In this document: piece after piece, positions 35,698 to 45,169 of the stretch
Layout: each line of letters begins with the position of its first letter
Position numbering within the stretch: the first letter of the stretch is position 1
Assembly: GCA_965243635.1 (NCBI GenBank)
Contig: OZ251574.1
Location: 3,720,001-3,784,000, forward strand
Reading direction: 5' to 3'
Source: Rs1 sp000416275
Lineage (GTDB): Bacteria; Pseudomonadota; Gammaproteobacteria; Pseudomonadales; Balneatricaceae
DNA: 64,000 nt
Position numbers and translations under genes: made by a program
Notes under the pieces: model-generated
The model's database searches: none
The model's input: the letters and a program-made list of their open reading frames with translations, nothing else
Told to the model about the DNA's origin: nothing

Positions 35698-38064
35698 TCA
35701 AAACTCACGCCACTCTTCATCGCTCTCCCCCAGCGCATAGGTTTTTTTATCAGTGGCTCTCATACTGTGCGCTTTATCTGCACTTACGCCTCTTTGCTGA
35801 GTAGTGGTACGCACTGTGCGTCTTTCGACTTCATCAGTATTGTTGACCTTAAAGGCGCTCACTAATGACTTTAATTGAATCGCCTCTCCGTCAAGGGAGA
35901 GTGAAGCTGCCGATACTTCTTCAACCAGTGCGGCATTTTGCTGTACCACTTCATCCATCTGATTGACCGCGGTATTTACCTGTTCAATACCAATTGCCTG
36001 CTCTCTACTAGATGAGGCTATTTCTGAGGCCAACTCAGTCACACTTTGAATCGCTGCAATGATGTCCACTAGTGCTTTAGCTGATTCAACGACAAAAGAA
36101 TTACCCTCTTCAACTTTTTCAGCGCTCTCGTTGATCAAAGACTTAATTTCTTTAGCCGCTTTGGCGCTGCGCTGCGCTAATATTCTTACCTCTGATGCGA
36201 CAACCGCAAAACCTCTCCCCTGATCGCCTGCTCTAGCGGCTTCAACTGCCGCGTTTAAAGCCAGTAAATTAGTTTGAAATGCTATTTCATCGATCACGGT
36301 AATTATTTCTGCAATTTTAGAAGCGCTGTTACTAATATCTACCATTGACGAGATCACTCGCCTGGATATATCGCCGCCTTTTACCGCGAGTTGCTGTGAG
36401 TATTCCGAGAGTTTTTTGGCCTCTGCTGCATTATCCGCATTGCGTTTAACCGTTGCGGTTATCTGCTCCATGGAGGATGCGGTTTCTTCCAGTGTCGCCG
36501 CTTGAGATTCTGTTCGACTACTGAGTGTCGCATTGCCTGTGGCTATTTCAGAGGCACCACTTTTTATGTTATCACCGGCATTTCGTATCTTTGCGACCAT
36601 AGTAGATAAATTTGAAATTGAGGTATTGACCGCGATATTTAACGCTTCAAACTCACCGCTAAACTCACCGCTCATCTGTTTGGTCAAGTCGCCTTCAGCA
36701 ACACTTTCCAACACCCGCTTCGCCTCTTTGATCGGCAAGGTGACTGAGTCCATCATCAAGTTAATAGCACAGGCGACATTATACAAAAACCCAGAGTAGC
36801 CCTCGGTATCTAAGTGTCGTTCAAAATCACCATTGGCGGCATTGTCAATCAATTGTTGAATTTGCAGTTCGGCATTCAATTGATCGGTTAAGTCTTTCCA
36901 TTCAACCACTGTGCCTAAGCGATTGCCGTGTTCATCGACAACCGGATTGCCAGTAAAACCTAAAGTTCTATTGCCTAAATTTATTTCACTTTTATAAGCT
37001 TTAGTGAATTTTTGTAATAAATTGCATCGTCGATCAGGGTCCGTATGAAAAGAGTTAAAGTTTGCTCCCAATAACTTACTCGAATCAAAATTGGGTAGCT
37101 GTTTTAAAATATCCTGCTCCGCGTTTTTTATCATTTTGCTGACCGAGTTATTGGTATAAATAATCAAACCATTATTATCGACCAACATCACACTTGACTC
37201 GACATTATCCAGCGCCATTTTAATCCGTAAATTTTTATCACTTTGCTCTTGTGCATTGTTCACATCAAAGCCCAGCTTAACTCCCAACATATTGACCGCT
37301 CGCTGCAAGGCTCCTATTTCACCTGGATCATCCAGGGCGAAGCTAGTTAAATAGCTACCTTCCGATATTTTAACCATCGCTGTAATAATCTCCTTAAGCG
37401 GAGCGATAAGCTCTCGCTTAAAGGTCTGTTTAATACTAAAGTATAACCAGCAAAACCCAGCCGAAGGCCCTATCAGCAAGAATTCAGCGGCGATCTCCAA
37501 GGCATATATCAGTGCGGTCAACGCCACTAATACTGCCATCGCCATCATCGCAGATTGATCTAGTTTTTTTGTTAAATTTGCAGTGGCTAATTTTTTCGGA
37601 TCGATCAGAGTGGTTTTACTAGCGGATAGTTCAGCATACAGTACTTCAGATTGCTTAATATCATCGATACTTGCCAGCGTTCGCACCGACATATAACCTG
37701 CCACTATATCGTTGCGAAATACCGGCGTGATATTGGCTTTGACCCAATAAAAGTCTCCATTTTTACAGCGATTTTTAACACATTTCGTCCAGGGACGACC
37801 TAGTTTAATGGTGTCCCATAAATCTTTAAATACTTCACCAGGCATATCTGGGTGACGCACTAAATTGTGGTTTTTACCGACTAATTCAGCTAAAGAGTAG
37901 CCACTGATTTCAACAAATGCAGGATTGGCATAGACTATTATTCCTTTCAAATCGGTTTTCGTGACTAAATCTTTCCCCTCTGCCATGAAAACTTCTCGAT
38001 CGGTAATTGGCATATTTAATTTCATTCTATCCCCCAACTGATTTAAATCTGAGTAATTTTTCAT
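35698..38064 (-). CDS. Methyl-accepting chemotaxis protein, Aer-like, with C-terminal CheR-binding pentapeptide
   Basis: A 788-residue receptor. Residues about 15-130 are an Aer-type PAS domain (GIIVYANPAFVEISGYSLAELVGKNHNLVRHPDMP). A double hydrophobic hairpin (about residues 170-210) anchors it without a real periplasmic domain. A HAMP region, a second PAS (about 285-395), another HAMP-like part and the signalling hairpin follow (EIAFQTNLLALNAAVEAARAGDQGRGFAVVASEVR). The C-terminus is EWREF, an xWxxF pentapeptide used to tether CheR and CheB. The architecture suggests sensing of an intracellular redox or energy cue through PAS. It is encoded between cheW and cheR. Confidence 0.93.
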   Translation of the reverse strand: MKNYSDLNQLGDRMKLNMPITDREVFMAEGKDLVTKTDLKGIIVYANPAFVEISGYSLAELVGKNHNLVRHPDMPGEVFKDLWDTIKLGRPWTKCVKNRCKNGDFYWVKANITPVFRNDIVAGYMSVRTLASIDDIKQSEVLYAELSASKTTLIDPKKLATANLTKKLDQSAMMAMAVLVALTALIYALEIAAEFLLIGPSAGFCWLYFSIKQTFKRELIAPLKEIITAMVKISEGSYLTSFALDDPGEIGALQRAVNMLGVKLGFDVNNAQEQSDKNLRIKMALDNVESSVMLVDNNGLIIYTNNSVSKMIKNAEQDILKQLPNFDSSKLLGANFNSFHTDPDRRCNLLQKFTKAYKSEINLGNRTLGFTGNPVVDEHGNRLGTVVEWKDLTDQLNAELQIQQLIDNAANGDFERHLDTEGYSGFLYNVACAINLMMDSVTLPIKEAKRVLESVAEGDLTKQMSGEFSGEFEALNIAVNTSISNLSTMVAKIRNAGDNIKSGASEIATGNATLSSRTESQAATLEETASSMEQITATVKRNADNAAEAKKLSEYSQQLAVKGGDISRRVISSMVDISNSASKIAEIITVIDEIAFQTNLLALNAAVEAARAGDQGRGFAVVASEVRILAQRSAKAAKEIKSLINESAEKVEEGNSFVVESAKALVDIIAAIQSVTELASEIASSSREQAIGIEQVNTAVNQMDEVVQQNAALVEEVSAASLSLDGEAIQLKSLVSAFKVNNTDEVERRTVRTTTQQRGVSADKAHSMRATDKKTYALGESDEEWREF

Positions 38065-38090
38065 ATCCGAGCTTCAATAAACGACTACTG

Positions 38091-38624
38091 TTATTCTACT
38101 ACTGAGTCTATTTGGTCATTTTCCAAAGTGATCGCCAGCTCGTCCGAGTTCATCAGGGCATCGATATCCATCAGCACGATCATCCGCTCTTCTCGAGCAA
38201 CTAAGCCGGTTATAAAATCAGAATTTACCGAGCCTCCGACCTGGGGAGACGGTTGGATATCTTCTTCTGCAAAGGTGTAAGTTTCAGCGACTGCATCGAC
38301 GATAATCCCCATCACCCGTTCAGTATTTTCACTCTCTACTTTTATCACCACCACGACAGTGGTCGGACCATACACCACCTGAGGCAGCGCAAAGCGCTCT
38401 CGCAGATCAATCACTGGGATAATCGCGCCGCGCAGATTTAAAACCCCTTTCAAATAATCTGGCATATCGGGCACTCGAGTAACGGGTGTCCAACCACGAA
38501 GCTCTTGCACCCTGAAAATATCGATAGCGTACTCTTCACCATCCAATAAAAAACTCAGATACTGCCGACCTTCTTGATCCCCCGCCAGTATATTTTGTTG
38601 CGGTTGTGCTGCTTCCACTTGCAT
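38091..38624 (-). CDS. cheW: Chemotaxis coupling protein CheW
   Basis: A 177-residue scaffold that links receptors to CheA. It is a single CheW domain: YLSFLLDGEEYAIDIFRVQELRGW, then PDYLKGVLNLRGAIIPVIDLRERF, then GIIVDAVAETYTFAEEDI. It lies 26 nt upstream of the receptor gene. A 143-nt gap containing a repeat fragment separates it from cheA. Confidence 0.97.
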   Translation of the reverse strand: MQVEAAQPQQNILAGDQEGRQYLSFLLDGEEYAIDIFRVQELRGWTPVTRVPDMPDYLKGVLNLRGAIIPVIDLRERFALPQVVYGPTTVVVVIKVESENTERVMGIIVDAVAETYTFAEEDIQPSPQVGGSVNSDFITGLVAREERMIVLMDIDALMNSDELAITLENDQIDSVVE

Positions 38625-38697
38625 CTAATCCGTTCCCGATTTTATATTTATTAATCTAAACAAATCCCTTGAACACCCTATTTAGCATAAGAAATTA

Positions 38698-38734
38698 AAC
38701 CACTCTGTATTGACTTTAAAATCAAGGATTCAGC
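38698..38734 (+). repeat. ACCTGAATC mini-element fragment G (right end only)
   Basis: ACTCTGTATTGACTTTAAAA followed by ATCAAGGATTCAG matches the last 35 or so bp of the family. No left end is found. It lies in the cheA-cheW gap. Confidence 0.6.
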
Positions 38735-38767
38735 TTTAATTAATCCTCGCCAACTGGCAATATAAAT

Positions 38768-40933
38768 CTACAGGGCTGTCACCTCCCTATCCATAGGCGG
38801 CACATTATTTAAACGCTGATCTTTTGCAATTAAGCCCGCGGTATCCAATATCAGTGCCACACTGCCATCACCTAAGATAGTGGCACCCACCAACCCTGCT
38901 ACTTTTTTAAAATTAGCTTCCAGAGGCTTAACCACAAATTGTTGCTGACTATCGAGTTGATCAATAATAAAGCCTACTTTTTTAGCTGCTGATTCAGCGA
39001 CAATAATCAACAGCGACCCCCGCTCAAATTTAGACTGTTGATTAGCTTCAGTCTCGCTGCTGATCGGATTCAACATCGCCTTCAAGTCGATTAAGTGAAT
39101 ATACTCATCTCTATAATCGATGAATTGACTATGCGCACCTAGATACTTTATTGCAGAAGTTGGAATCGACACAGTCTCGATAATTGATACTAGGGGAATC
39201 ACGTACCTTTCAGCGTTGATCTTAATTAACTGCCCTTCGATAATTGCCAATGTTAATGGAACACTGACGCTAAAGGTTGATCCCCGACCTGCATTGGAGA
39301 CTAAATTGACTTGGCCACCTAGACCTTCGATGTTGCGCAGCACAACATCCATACCGACTCCACGTCCGGAGAGTTCAGACAGCTGCTCAACAGTTGAGAA
39401 GCCAGCTTTGAAAATTAACGCATGGATGTCGTCTTCAGAGAGGATTTGCTCTTCTGTAATTAAGTTTTTTTGCAGTGCTTTGGCCCGAATTTCAACCACA
39501 TCTAGCCCCTTCCCATCATCGCTTATAGCTATGACGATAAAGCCATTTTGATGGTAGGCATCCAGTTTTATGGTACCGGTTTCAGGTTTGCCGCTGGCGA
39601 TGCGTTGCGCCGGCAGCTCCAAACCGTGATCTAAAGCATTTCTAAGTAAATGGGTCAGAGGGTCGCCTATTTTTTCCAGCACGGTTTTATCTATCTGGGT
39701 TTGTGCACCCGACATCTCTAGCGAGACTTTTTTTCCTAAATTCAAGCTAATATCATGCACTAATCTCGGGAAGCGATTGAAGACAAAACTAATTGGCAAC
39801 ATCCGCATCCGCATGACATCTTCTTGTAAGTCGCGGGTATTGCTGGCTAACTGAACTAGGCCCTGCTCAAGTCTTTGGCTATTGTGTCCTGTTTTTAATA
39901 ATTCCATGCCTGCTTGGCTCAACATTGACTGCGTAACGACTAGCTCTCCTACTCTGTCCATTAATTCATCGAGTTTTTCAGTGTCAACGCGTACCGAACT
40001 CACTTCGATAGCCTGTGATTTTTTAAACGTTTCACTGGCTTCAACTGCAATATTTTTTTGTGCGGGGCTAGATTTAATTACTCGGTCAGCGGCAATTATG
40101 GTTGTTGCTTGTGCTGTTAGCTCAAAATTTTCGAGCAAAGCCGGAGGAGCTGCTTGGCTGATACTCAGCTCACAGAAATCTTCGACCCACTCAAACACTT
40201 CCTGAATGTCCTGCTGCGCTTTGATTGGATCAGCTACTATAGATAATTTTAATGACCACCAAAGGTAAATAGATTCGGCATCAAAACATTCAACATCCGG
40301 CAGTCGCTCAATTTTAGGTTCAAGCTGCAAATCTCCCAACTCTGCCAAAGCGGCAAATAAATGCACCGGTTCATTACCACTTTTGAGCATATTTAAACTT
40401 GGTTTGAATTCAATCAACCAACAATTAGCGGTTGATTGCTCGGTGGTTAGTGTCTCTGCTGATGTTGTAGCCAGTGTCGTTGCTAATGTTGCTCCTAATT
40501 TTGCTACAACAGAGCACTCCTTTTCGGGAGTTGAGCCGGTTTTTACAGGATTATTTTCATCGATAATTGCCTGTAATCTAGCTTTGACGTTGAATACTTG
40601 CAAAGTATTGATTTCACCCTCATCTCGAATGGCATTGAGCATCATGCGCAGTACATCGACAGACTGTAGCAGGCTGTTGATAATTTCAGTGTTGGCCGCT
40701 AAATGCTCACTGCGCATCTCGTCGAGAATGGTTTCAACATCATGAGTGAACTCAGCAATTTCCGCTAAGCCAAATGTACCCGCTCCACCTTTGATAGAAT
40801 GAGCCGCCCTAAAAATACTATCAACTATATCTGGAGCATCTGAAAATTCTAATAGGCAAGACTCCATCAGTTCAAGCCCTTCAAAACTCTCTTGCAAGAA
40901 CTCACCAACGAACTGGCTTAAATCAACACTCAT
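38768..40933 (-). CDS. cheA: Chemotaxis histidine kinase CheA
   Basis: A 721-residue kinase that phosphorylates CheY and CheB. The HPt domain has phosphorylatable H45 in FRAAHSIKGGAGTFGL. A long low-complexity P2-like linker region (about residues 130-300) follows. The dimerisation helices are DTEKLDELMDRVGELVVTQSML. The catalytic domain has DPLTHLLRNALDHGLE, ISDDGKGLD, LSGRGVGMDVV and GRGSTFSVSVPLTLAII. The C-terminal part is a CheW-like P5. The ATG overlaps the cheY stop by 4 nt. Confidence 0.97.
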   Translation of the reverse strand: MSVDLSQFVGEFLQESFEGLELMESCLLEFSDAPDIVDSIFRAAHSIKGGAGTFGLAEIAEFTHDVETILDEMRSEHLAANTEIINSLLQSVDVLRMMLNAIRDEGEINTLQVFNVKARLQAIIDENNPVKTGSTPEKECSVVAKLGATLATTLATTSAETLTTEQSTANCWLIEFKPSLNMLKSGNEPVHLFAALAELGDLQLEPKIERLPDVECFDAESIYLWWSLKLSIVADPIKAQQDIQEVFEWVEDFCELSISQAAPPALLENFELTAQATTIIAADRVIKSSPAQKNIAVEASETFKKSQAIEVSSVRVDTEKLDELMDRVGELVVTQSMLSQAGMELLKTGHNSQRLEQGLVQLASNTRDLQEDVMRMRMLPISFVFNRFPRLVHDISLNLGKKVSLEMSGAQTQIDKTVLEKIGDPLTHLLRNALDHGLELPAQRIASGKPETGTIKLDAYHQNGFIVIAISDDGKGLDVVEIRAKALQKNLITEEQILSEDDIHALIFKAGFSTVEQLSELSGRGVGMDVVLRNIEGLGGQVNLVSNAGRGSTFSVSVPLTLAIIEGQLIKINAERYVIPLVSIIETVSIPTSAIKYLGAHSQFIDYRDEYIHLIDLKAMLNPISSETEANQQSKFERGSLLIIVAESAAKKVGFIIDQLDSQQQFVVKPLEANFKKVAGLVGATILGDGSVALILDTAGLIAKDQRLNNVPPMDREVTAL

Positions 40934-41301
40934 GCACTTTTACCGCAAAGTAAGTTAACTGTCTTGACCAATTTATCAGGATCAAAAGGCTTGATTAACC
41001 AGCCGGTCGCCCCTGCCAACTTTCCTTTTTGCTTGATTTTATCTGCACTTTCAGTAGTGATGATAAGAATCGGAGTAAACCTGAAATTTTGCATTTGTCG
41101 CAACTCCCGACATAGTTCTATGCCATCTAATAGCGGCATATTGACATCGGTGAGGATTAAATCGTAATTTGTTAGCTGTGCTTTTTCCAAGGCCTCTTCA
41201 CCATCACCAGCCTCATCTATGATATGTCCCGCTTGAGTAAGCAGTTGATTGAGCATGGTGCGTACTGACACTGAATCATCGACAATCAGTAGTGAAGCCA
41301 T
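40930..41301 (-). CDS. cheY: Chemotaxis response regulator CheY
   Basis: A 123-residue single receiver domain. The acidic pair is in LIVDDS, the phosphoacceptor D52 in LILTDVNMPLLDG, the conserved Thr in IIITTES, and the Lys in WLIKPFDPDKL. The insertion-free length and operon position identify it as the CheY of this pathway. It abuts the STAS gene stop and overlaps cheA by 4 nt. Confidence 0.95.
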   Translation of the reverse strand: MASLLIVDDSVSVRTMLNQLLTQAGHIIDEAGDGEEALEKAQLTNYDLILTDVNMPLLDGIELCRELRQMQNFRFTPILIITTESADKIKQKGKLAGATGWLIKPFDPDKLVKTVNLLCGKSA

Positions 41302-41622
41302 TTACAGCTGCTCCGCAGCAGTACTAGTGTTTAAAGTAGGCCAAGTTGTTGAATTGGTTAGCTGCTTGAAACCTAGTTTCTCAGTGATGCTCGATAACAG
41401 ATCACTCTCCTTCTGCCATATCAATTTGACTTGGCCGTTTTCGGCTTGGCGAATAAAGACCAACAGTAATTGTACCCCCGAAGTATCAATGTGTTGCAAG
41501 GTCGAAAAATCGACACTCACTGCTAGCACTTTATTAAGTGCCGATAACAGCTCAGTTTGGCAGTCACTAATATTACCGATTGTCATATCTTCAGGTAGTG
41601 ATATACAGTGGGTTTCTTGCAT
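41302..41622 (-). CDS. STAS-domain protein (anti-anti-sigma/MlaB-like) of the chemotaxis operon
   Basis: A protein of about 106 residues with a single STAS fold: EDMTIGNISDCQTELLSALNKVLAVSVDFSTLQHIDTSGVQLLLVFIRQAENGQVKLIWQ. The DTSGVQLL segment holds the Ser that is phosphorylated in SpoIIAA-type proteins. I chose the internal ATG at 41622, which begins just before the first strand; a longer frame starts at 41694. It directly precedes cheY. Small STAS proteins are known at the head of some proteobacterial che operons, but their role there is unclear. Confidence 0.85.
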   Translation of the reverse strand: MQETHCISLPEDMTIGNISDCQTELLSALNKVLAVSVDFSTLQHIDTSGVQLLLVFIRQAENGQVKLIWQKESDLLSSITEKLGFKQLTNSTTWPTLNTSTAAEQL

Positions 41623-42092
41623 GGCACAGCTCTCTTCACAGATTAAAATCACTGGCAAATTTCTGAACAAGCCCTGCACTTTAGTGAATAACAAAATTCA
41701 TTTATCCACTAAAGTGAACGCAGCGTAATCAAGAGTCTCTGCCAAGTGATGGTACTTATTATCTCTCTACATTAAAGATAGCCATCATTTCTATAAACAC
41801 CAATAAATAGCTATATTTTTTAATATTATTAAATAGCAAAATGATTGGTAATTATTTGAATTCTTTATACAAAATTGAGGAGAGAAGATAATTTTTATAA
41901 TGATAATAGGAGGGTTATGATATTGAAAATTTTTAAATCAGCACTAAATCATTGATTCAGCGCTATTTTTAATACTTAGCGGCGATGATGAGCATCAACT
42001 GCCTGGCCCTACCTTCGCTGGCAAGGTTTTACTGAAATCTCCGCAAAATATTCAAGCAATCGTCAACAGCTGTATAGATACTCGCGAGCGCT
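41623..42092. other. About 470-bp region upstream of the chemotaxis operon
   Basis: No gene. It contains the likely promoter of the che operon (minus) and the 3' flank of the VWA gene. A weakly similar stretch at about 41995-42045 (CCTACCTTCGCTGGCAAGG … ) may be a worn end of the GAGACCTC repeat. A+T content is very high at 41760-41960. Confidence 0.35.
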
Positions 42093-43715
42093 TTACTCAA
42101 TATTTTCACTTAATCTGAGCTGCTGTATAAAACTGCTACGGTAACCGTATTGGTCTTTTCCTTTAGCACTACTGGCTAGTGCTATAATTTGAGACCACTT
42201 AAATTTTCGCAGATATTCACTATTGCGCAATTTTTCTGCGTATGCAGCTGCGGCGGCGGCAAATCTAAAACTGTCAGAGCTTTGCCCAAGCTCAACAAAG
42301 CTAGGCTGTCGGATTGCAAGGCTATATTGTTTTGATGGCAAGTTATGGCCGAGCTTATAGCGAATTTTGATAAAGCCTAATTCCGCTGCAGAATCGAGCT
42401 TACGACTACTGTTTTTCTGATAGCGCAGTGCTATTGCAGATTCTTCACCGTTGTAAAAGATTTCATAGAGAGCAGTAACGCTTTGACCCGCTCCTATCTC
42501 GCCCGCATCTTTATCGTCATTAACAAAATCACTATCTGCTAATGCTCTGTTTTCATACCCTAACAGTCGATAGCTAGCGACCACCTGCGGATTAAATTCA
42601 AGCTGAATTTTTGCATCGTAAGCAACCGTGCGAAAGGTTGCTGATACTTGATCGACAAGCACTTTTTGTGCTTCCTGTAAACTGTCTATATAGGCCGCGT
42701 TACCGTTGCCGGCATTCGACAGTTCTTCCATTAAGTGATCATTGTAATTTCCTTCACCAAAACCTAAAACACTTAAATCAATACCGGTCTTACGCTGCTT
42801 TTCAATGTACTTTTTCATCTCTGATGGGTTACTCATACCGACATTAAAATCACCATCTGTGGCTAACAATATTCTATTCACTCCACCTTTAATAAAATTT
42901 GCCGCGGCAAGTTGATAGGCAATATTTAAACCATCTCCACCATTGGTGGAGCCACCGGCACGTAAATCATCAATCGCCTGACGAATTTTTTGCTTAGCGT
43001 TACCTGAGGTGACATTTAGCACCACATTTGCATTTCCCGCATAGGCGACAATCGCGATACAATCGTTACTTTTTAACCCTTTGGTTAACAAGTTTAACGA
43101 TTTTTTAAGTAAAGGTAGTTTATTTTTGCTAGCCATTGAGCCTGAAACATCGATCAAAAAAACTAGATTACTGCCCTTAGTATTTTGATATTTTTTAGCT
43201 TGCAAAGATACTTTCAATAATTTTGCCTTAGGGTTCCAGGGACTGCTTGAAAGCTCATAGGCTAATTTAACCGTTTGATTTTCTTGAGTAGGGGCGGCAT
43301 AGTGATAATCAAAATAATTGACAATCTCCTCAGTGCGTACCGCATCAACTGGTGGCAGCACTCCCCGGCTGATAAAACGCCGAACATTACTAAAACTTGC
43401 GGTATCAACATCGGTACTAAACGTACTTAAAGGAGTCTTAACCGGATCAATTGGTAAATGCGCCGTCAACAATTGATATTTTTCAGTATTGGACTCAAAT
43501 AGTGGTAATGGTAAAGACTGCGGTGATTGGAGGGGCATAGCTATTGTTGAATACTGACTAGAGTCGAGCATCGATACCATTTTGTGCAGCTTGATCTGCG
43601 CTACAGGTGCCTCTTTTTGGCGGCCAGCAAATTCATCCCTAACAGCTGTGCAGCCGGCAAGTGCTACGGATGCACTTAAAGAAATGCACAGCGGTAATAC
43701 GGTTAAATATTTCAT
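42093..43715 (-). CDS. VWA domain lipoprotein (YfbK-like, DUF3520 C-terminus)
   Basis: A 540-residue predicted lipoprotein: a signal peptide ending VALAGC puts the lipidated Cys at position 22. An N-terminal von Willebrand region (FSTDVDTASFSNVRRFISRGVLPPVDAVRTEEIVNYF) precedes a VWA domain with the MIDAS motif DVSGSM and the later Thr/Asp elements GGSTNGGDGL and ATDGDFNVG. The C-terminal part (KLDSAAELGFIKIRYKLG) matches DUF3520. E. coli YfbK is an uncharacterised homologue. It probably acts at the periplasmic face as a metal-dependent adhesion or scaffold protein. Confidence 0.9.
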   Translation of the reverse strand: MKYLTVLPLCISLSASVALAGCTAVRDEFAGRQKEAPVAQIKLHKMVSMLDSSQYSTIAMPLQSPQSLPLPLFESNTEKYQLLTAHLPIDPVKTPLSTFSTDVDTASFSNVRRFISRGVLPPVDAVRTEEIVNYFDYHYAAPTQENQTVKLAYELSSSPWNPKAKLLKVSLQAKKYQNTKGSNLVFLIDVSGSMASKNKLPLLKKSLNLLTKGLKSNDCIAIVAYAGNANVVLNVTSGNAKQKIRQAIDDLRAGGSTNGGDGLNIAYQLAAANFIKGGVNRILLATDGDFNVGMSNPSEMKKYIEKQRKTGIDLSVLGFGEGNYNDHLMEELSNAGNGNAAYIDSLQEAQKVLVDQVSATFRTVAYDAKIQLEFNPQVVASYRLLGYENRALADSDFVNDDKDAGEIGAGQSVTALYEIFYNGEESAIALRYQKNSSRKLDSAAELGFIKIRYKLGHNLPSKQYSLAIRQPSFVELGQSSDSFRFAAAAAAYAEKLRNSEYLRKFKWSQIIALASSAKGKDQYGYRSSFIQQLRLSENIE

Positions 43716-43863
43716 TTTTTCACCTATTTATACTTTTTAAAATATTGCTCCGATCAGCATTTAGTCACTGACCTTAAAGATAATTAAGTATAAACAGCAG
43801 TTGAACTAGCCTTAACCGCAGACTCTTTATAGAATGGGCTTCTACTTTTATAAGAATTATGCT

Positions 43864-44790
43864 ATGTCAAATTTATACAGTAAAATTCACCGTCTCAAGG
43901 CACAGGGCTGGACTTGGGATTATTTTTTGCAACAAATTGACTTGATCTATCCGGCAGGAATCGATGAGAAGACCTTGTATGCGCTGTATCGCCAACCTCA
44001 CCGAAAAGCCAATAGCCATATCAGCAAGATAATATTGACCTTGCATGAGCAGTGCTTCCCCTCGCCTTTTCCAGCCGATACACAGGCCCTACTAGCGATC
44101 TACAACCGATTGATTGCCTGCAAGCAGCACTCGGGACATCGTCAAGACATCGATGATTTTTTACTTTTTTTAGCACATGACCTGCACTTTGGCAGTCGTT
44201 TAAGAAGGGCGCGATTAAACTGGTTAAAAGCAGATATTCACTTAGACCAACTACCGTTACACCGAAATAATGGCCAGGGCGCTGAGCTGGAAAACCAGCA
44301 GCAATTAGCACTGCATCATTACCAAAACTGTTACAGCTTACTCATTGAACAGCAAAGCTTGGAGCCTTCAGCACAGCTTTCAGACCAAGCTCCACAGCAA
44401 ATTTCACAACAGGTTTTACAACAACAGCCCTGCTTAATCGACCAGTTTACCCTCTATAAAGTGCAACAAAACATGCTCGCTTGCCATTTAAATGGCCTGC
44501 ATGCGAACCTCCGATATCAGCACCCAGCATTGTTGGACTATTTGAAAAATTCAGATTTCATCAGTGCCAGTAAAAGAGTTTTGCGTACCGAGCCCTATCA
44601 GTGGATAATTGCTAGAAATGGCTTAAGGTTTAGCTCTATCATGAAAAACTCTGCAGACTGTACCGTGTTTTTCCAAGCCTTAGTCACCGCAAATAAGGCT
44701 TTTTCAGACCTAGATTATGCACCTCTAGGCGCACCTGCTATCAGCAAGAGCACTGAATTTTTCTGGGCTACCCAACAATTAGCCAAATAA
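43864..44790 (+). CDS. Hypothetical protein, unrecognised
   Basis: About 308 residues. I do not recognise a family. The first 50 residues (LKAQGWTWDYFLQQIDLIYPAGIDEKTLYALYRQPHRKA) look like a small helix-turn-helix. The rest is helical and Gln/Leu/His-rich (QQISQQVLQQQ near residue 180). There is no signal peptide or membrane segment. The start is uncertain: an in-frame ATG at 43834 would add 10 residues, and neither has a good binding site. A small lipoprotein gene follows after 29 nt, probably in the same transcript. Regulatory function is a guess. Confidence 0.7.
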   Translation: MSNLYSKIHRLKAQGWTWDYFLQQIDLIYPAGIDEKTLYALYRQPHRKANSHISKIILTLHEQCFPSPFPADTQALLAIYNRLIACKQHSGHRQDIDDFLLFLAHDLHFGSRLRRARLNWLKADIHLDQLPLHRNNGQGAELENQQQLALHHYQNCYSLLIEQQSLEPSAQLSDQAPQQISQQVLQQQPCLIDQFTLYKVQQNMLACHLNGLHANLRYQHPALLDYLKNSDFISASKRVLRTEPYQWIIARNGLRFSSIMKNSADCTVFFQALVTANKAFSDLDYAPLGAPAISKSTEFFWATQQLAK

Positions 44791-44819
44791 TCAACCCGGC
44801 AACAAAAGAATAGATACCG

Positions 44820-45071
44820 ATGAAATATTTTATAATTTTACTGGCTAGCTTACTGCTGCTATCCGGTTGTAGCGCCTACCATGATCCAGAAAAAAAGCAG
44901 CGAGAAACGGCGCCAAGCGCCGCCGAAACTCCGCGGCAATCCGTCGATATTCTTCAAGATCAGCAACACAAAAAGCCTGCTAGCAGCCCCGCTAAAATTA
45001 ACCGCGGACTGCATAAAGAGCCTATAATCTTAATCACGACCGAAGAAGATGACATGCCTAGACTTGATTAG
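44820..45071 (+). CDS. Small hypothetical lipoprotein
   Basis: 83 residues with a clear lipoprotein signal (MKYFIILLASLLLLSGCSAY, Cys at 17). A polar, Pro/Ala/Gln-rich tail with an acidic end (TTEEDDMPRLD) follows. No known domain is seen. Position 2 after Cys is not Asp, which fits outer-membrane sorting. It lies 29 nt after the unrecognised gene and convergent to the YHS gene. Confidence 0.72.
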   Translation: MKYFIILLASLLLLSGCSAYHDPEKKQRETAPSAAETPRQSVDILQDQQHKKPASSPAKINRGLHKEPIILITTEEDDMPRLD

Positions 45072-45140
45072 GCTATTTTACAGGCCTTACTCACAGTACA
45101 AGGATTCATTTCACCGACAAAGCAGTGCGGTAACCCCTTT

Positions 45141-45167
45141 AGCTAACGGTATAAAACCGTCGGCTAG
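45141..45167. terminator. Possible hairpin between convergent lipoprotein and YHS genes
   Basis: TAGC..ACGGT and ACCGT..GCTA pair around a 4-5 nt loop, with a two-base internal bulge. There is no T-tract, so termination activity is uncertain. Confidence 0.3.
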
Positions 45168-45169
45168 AA

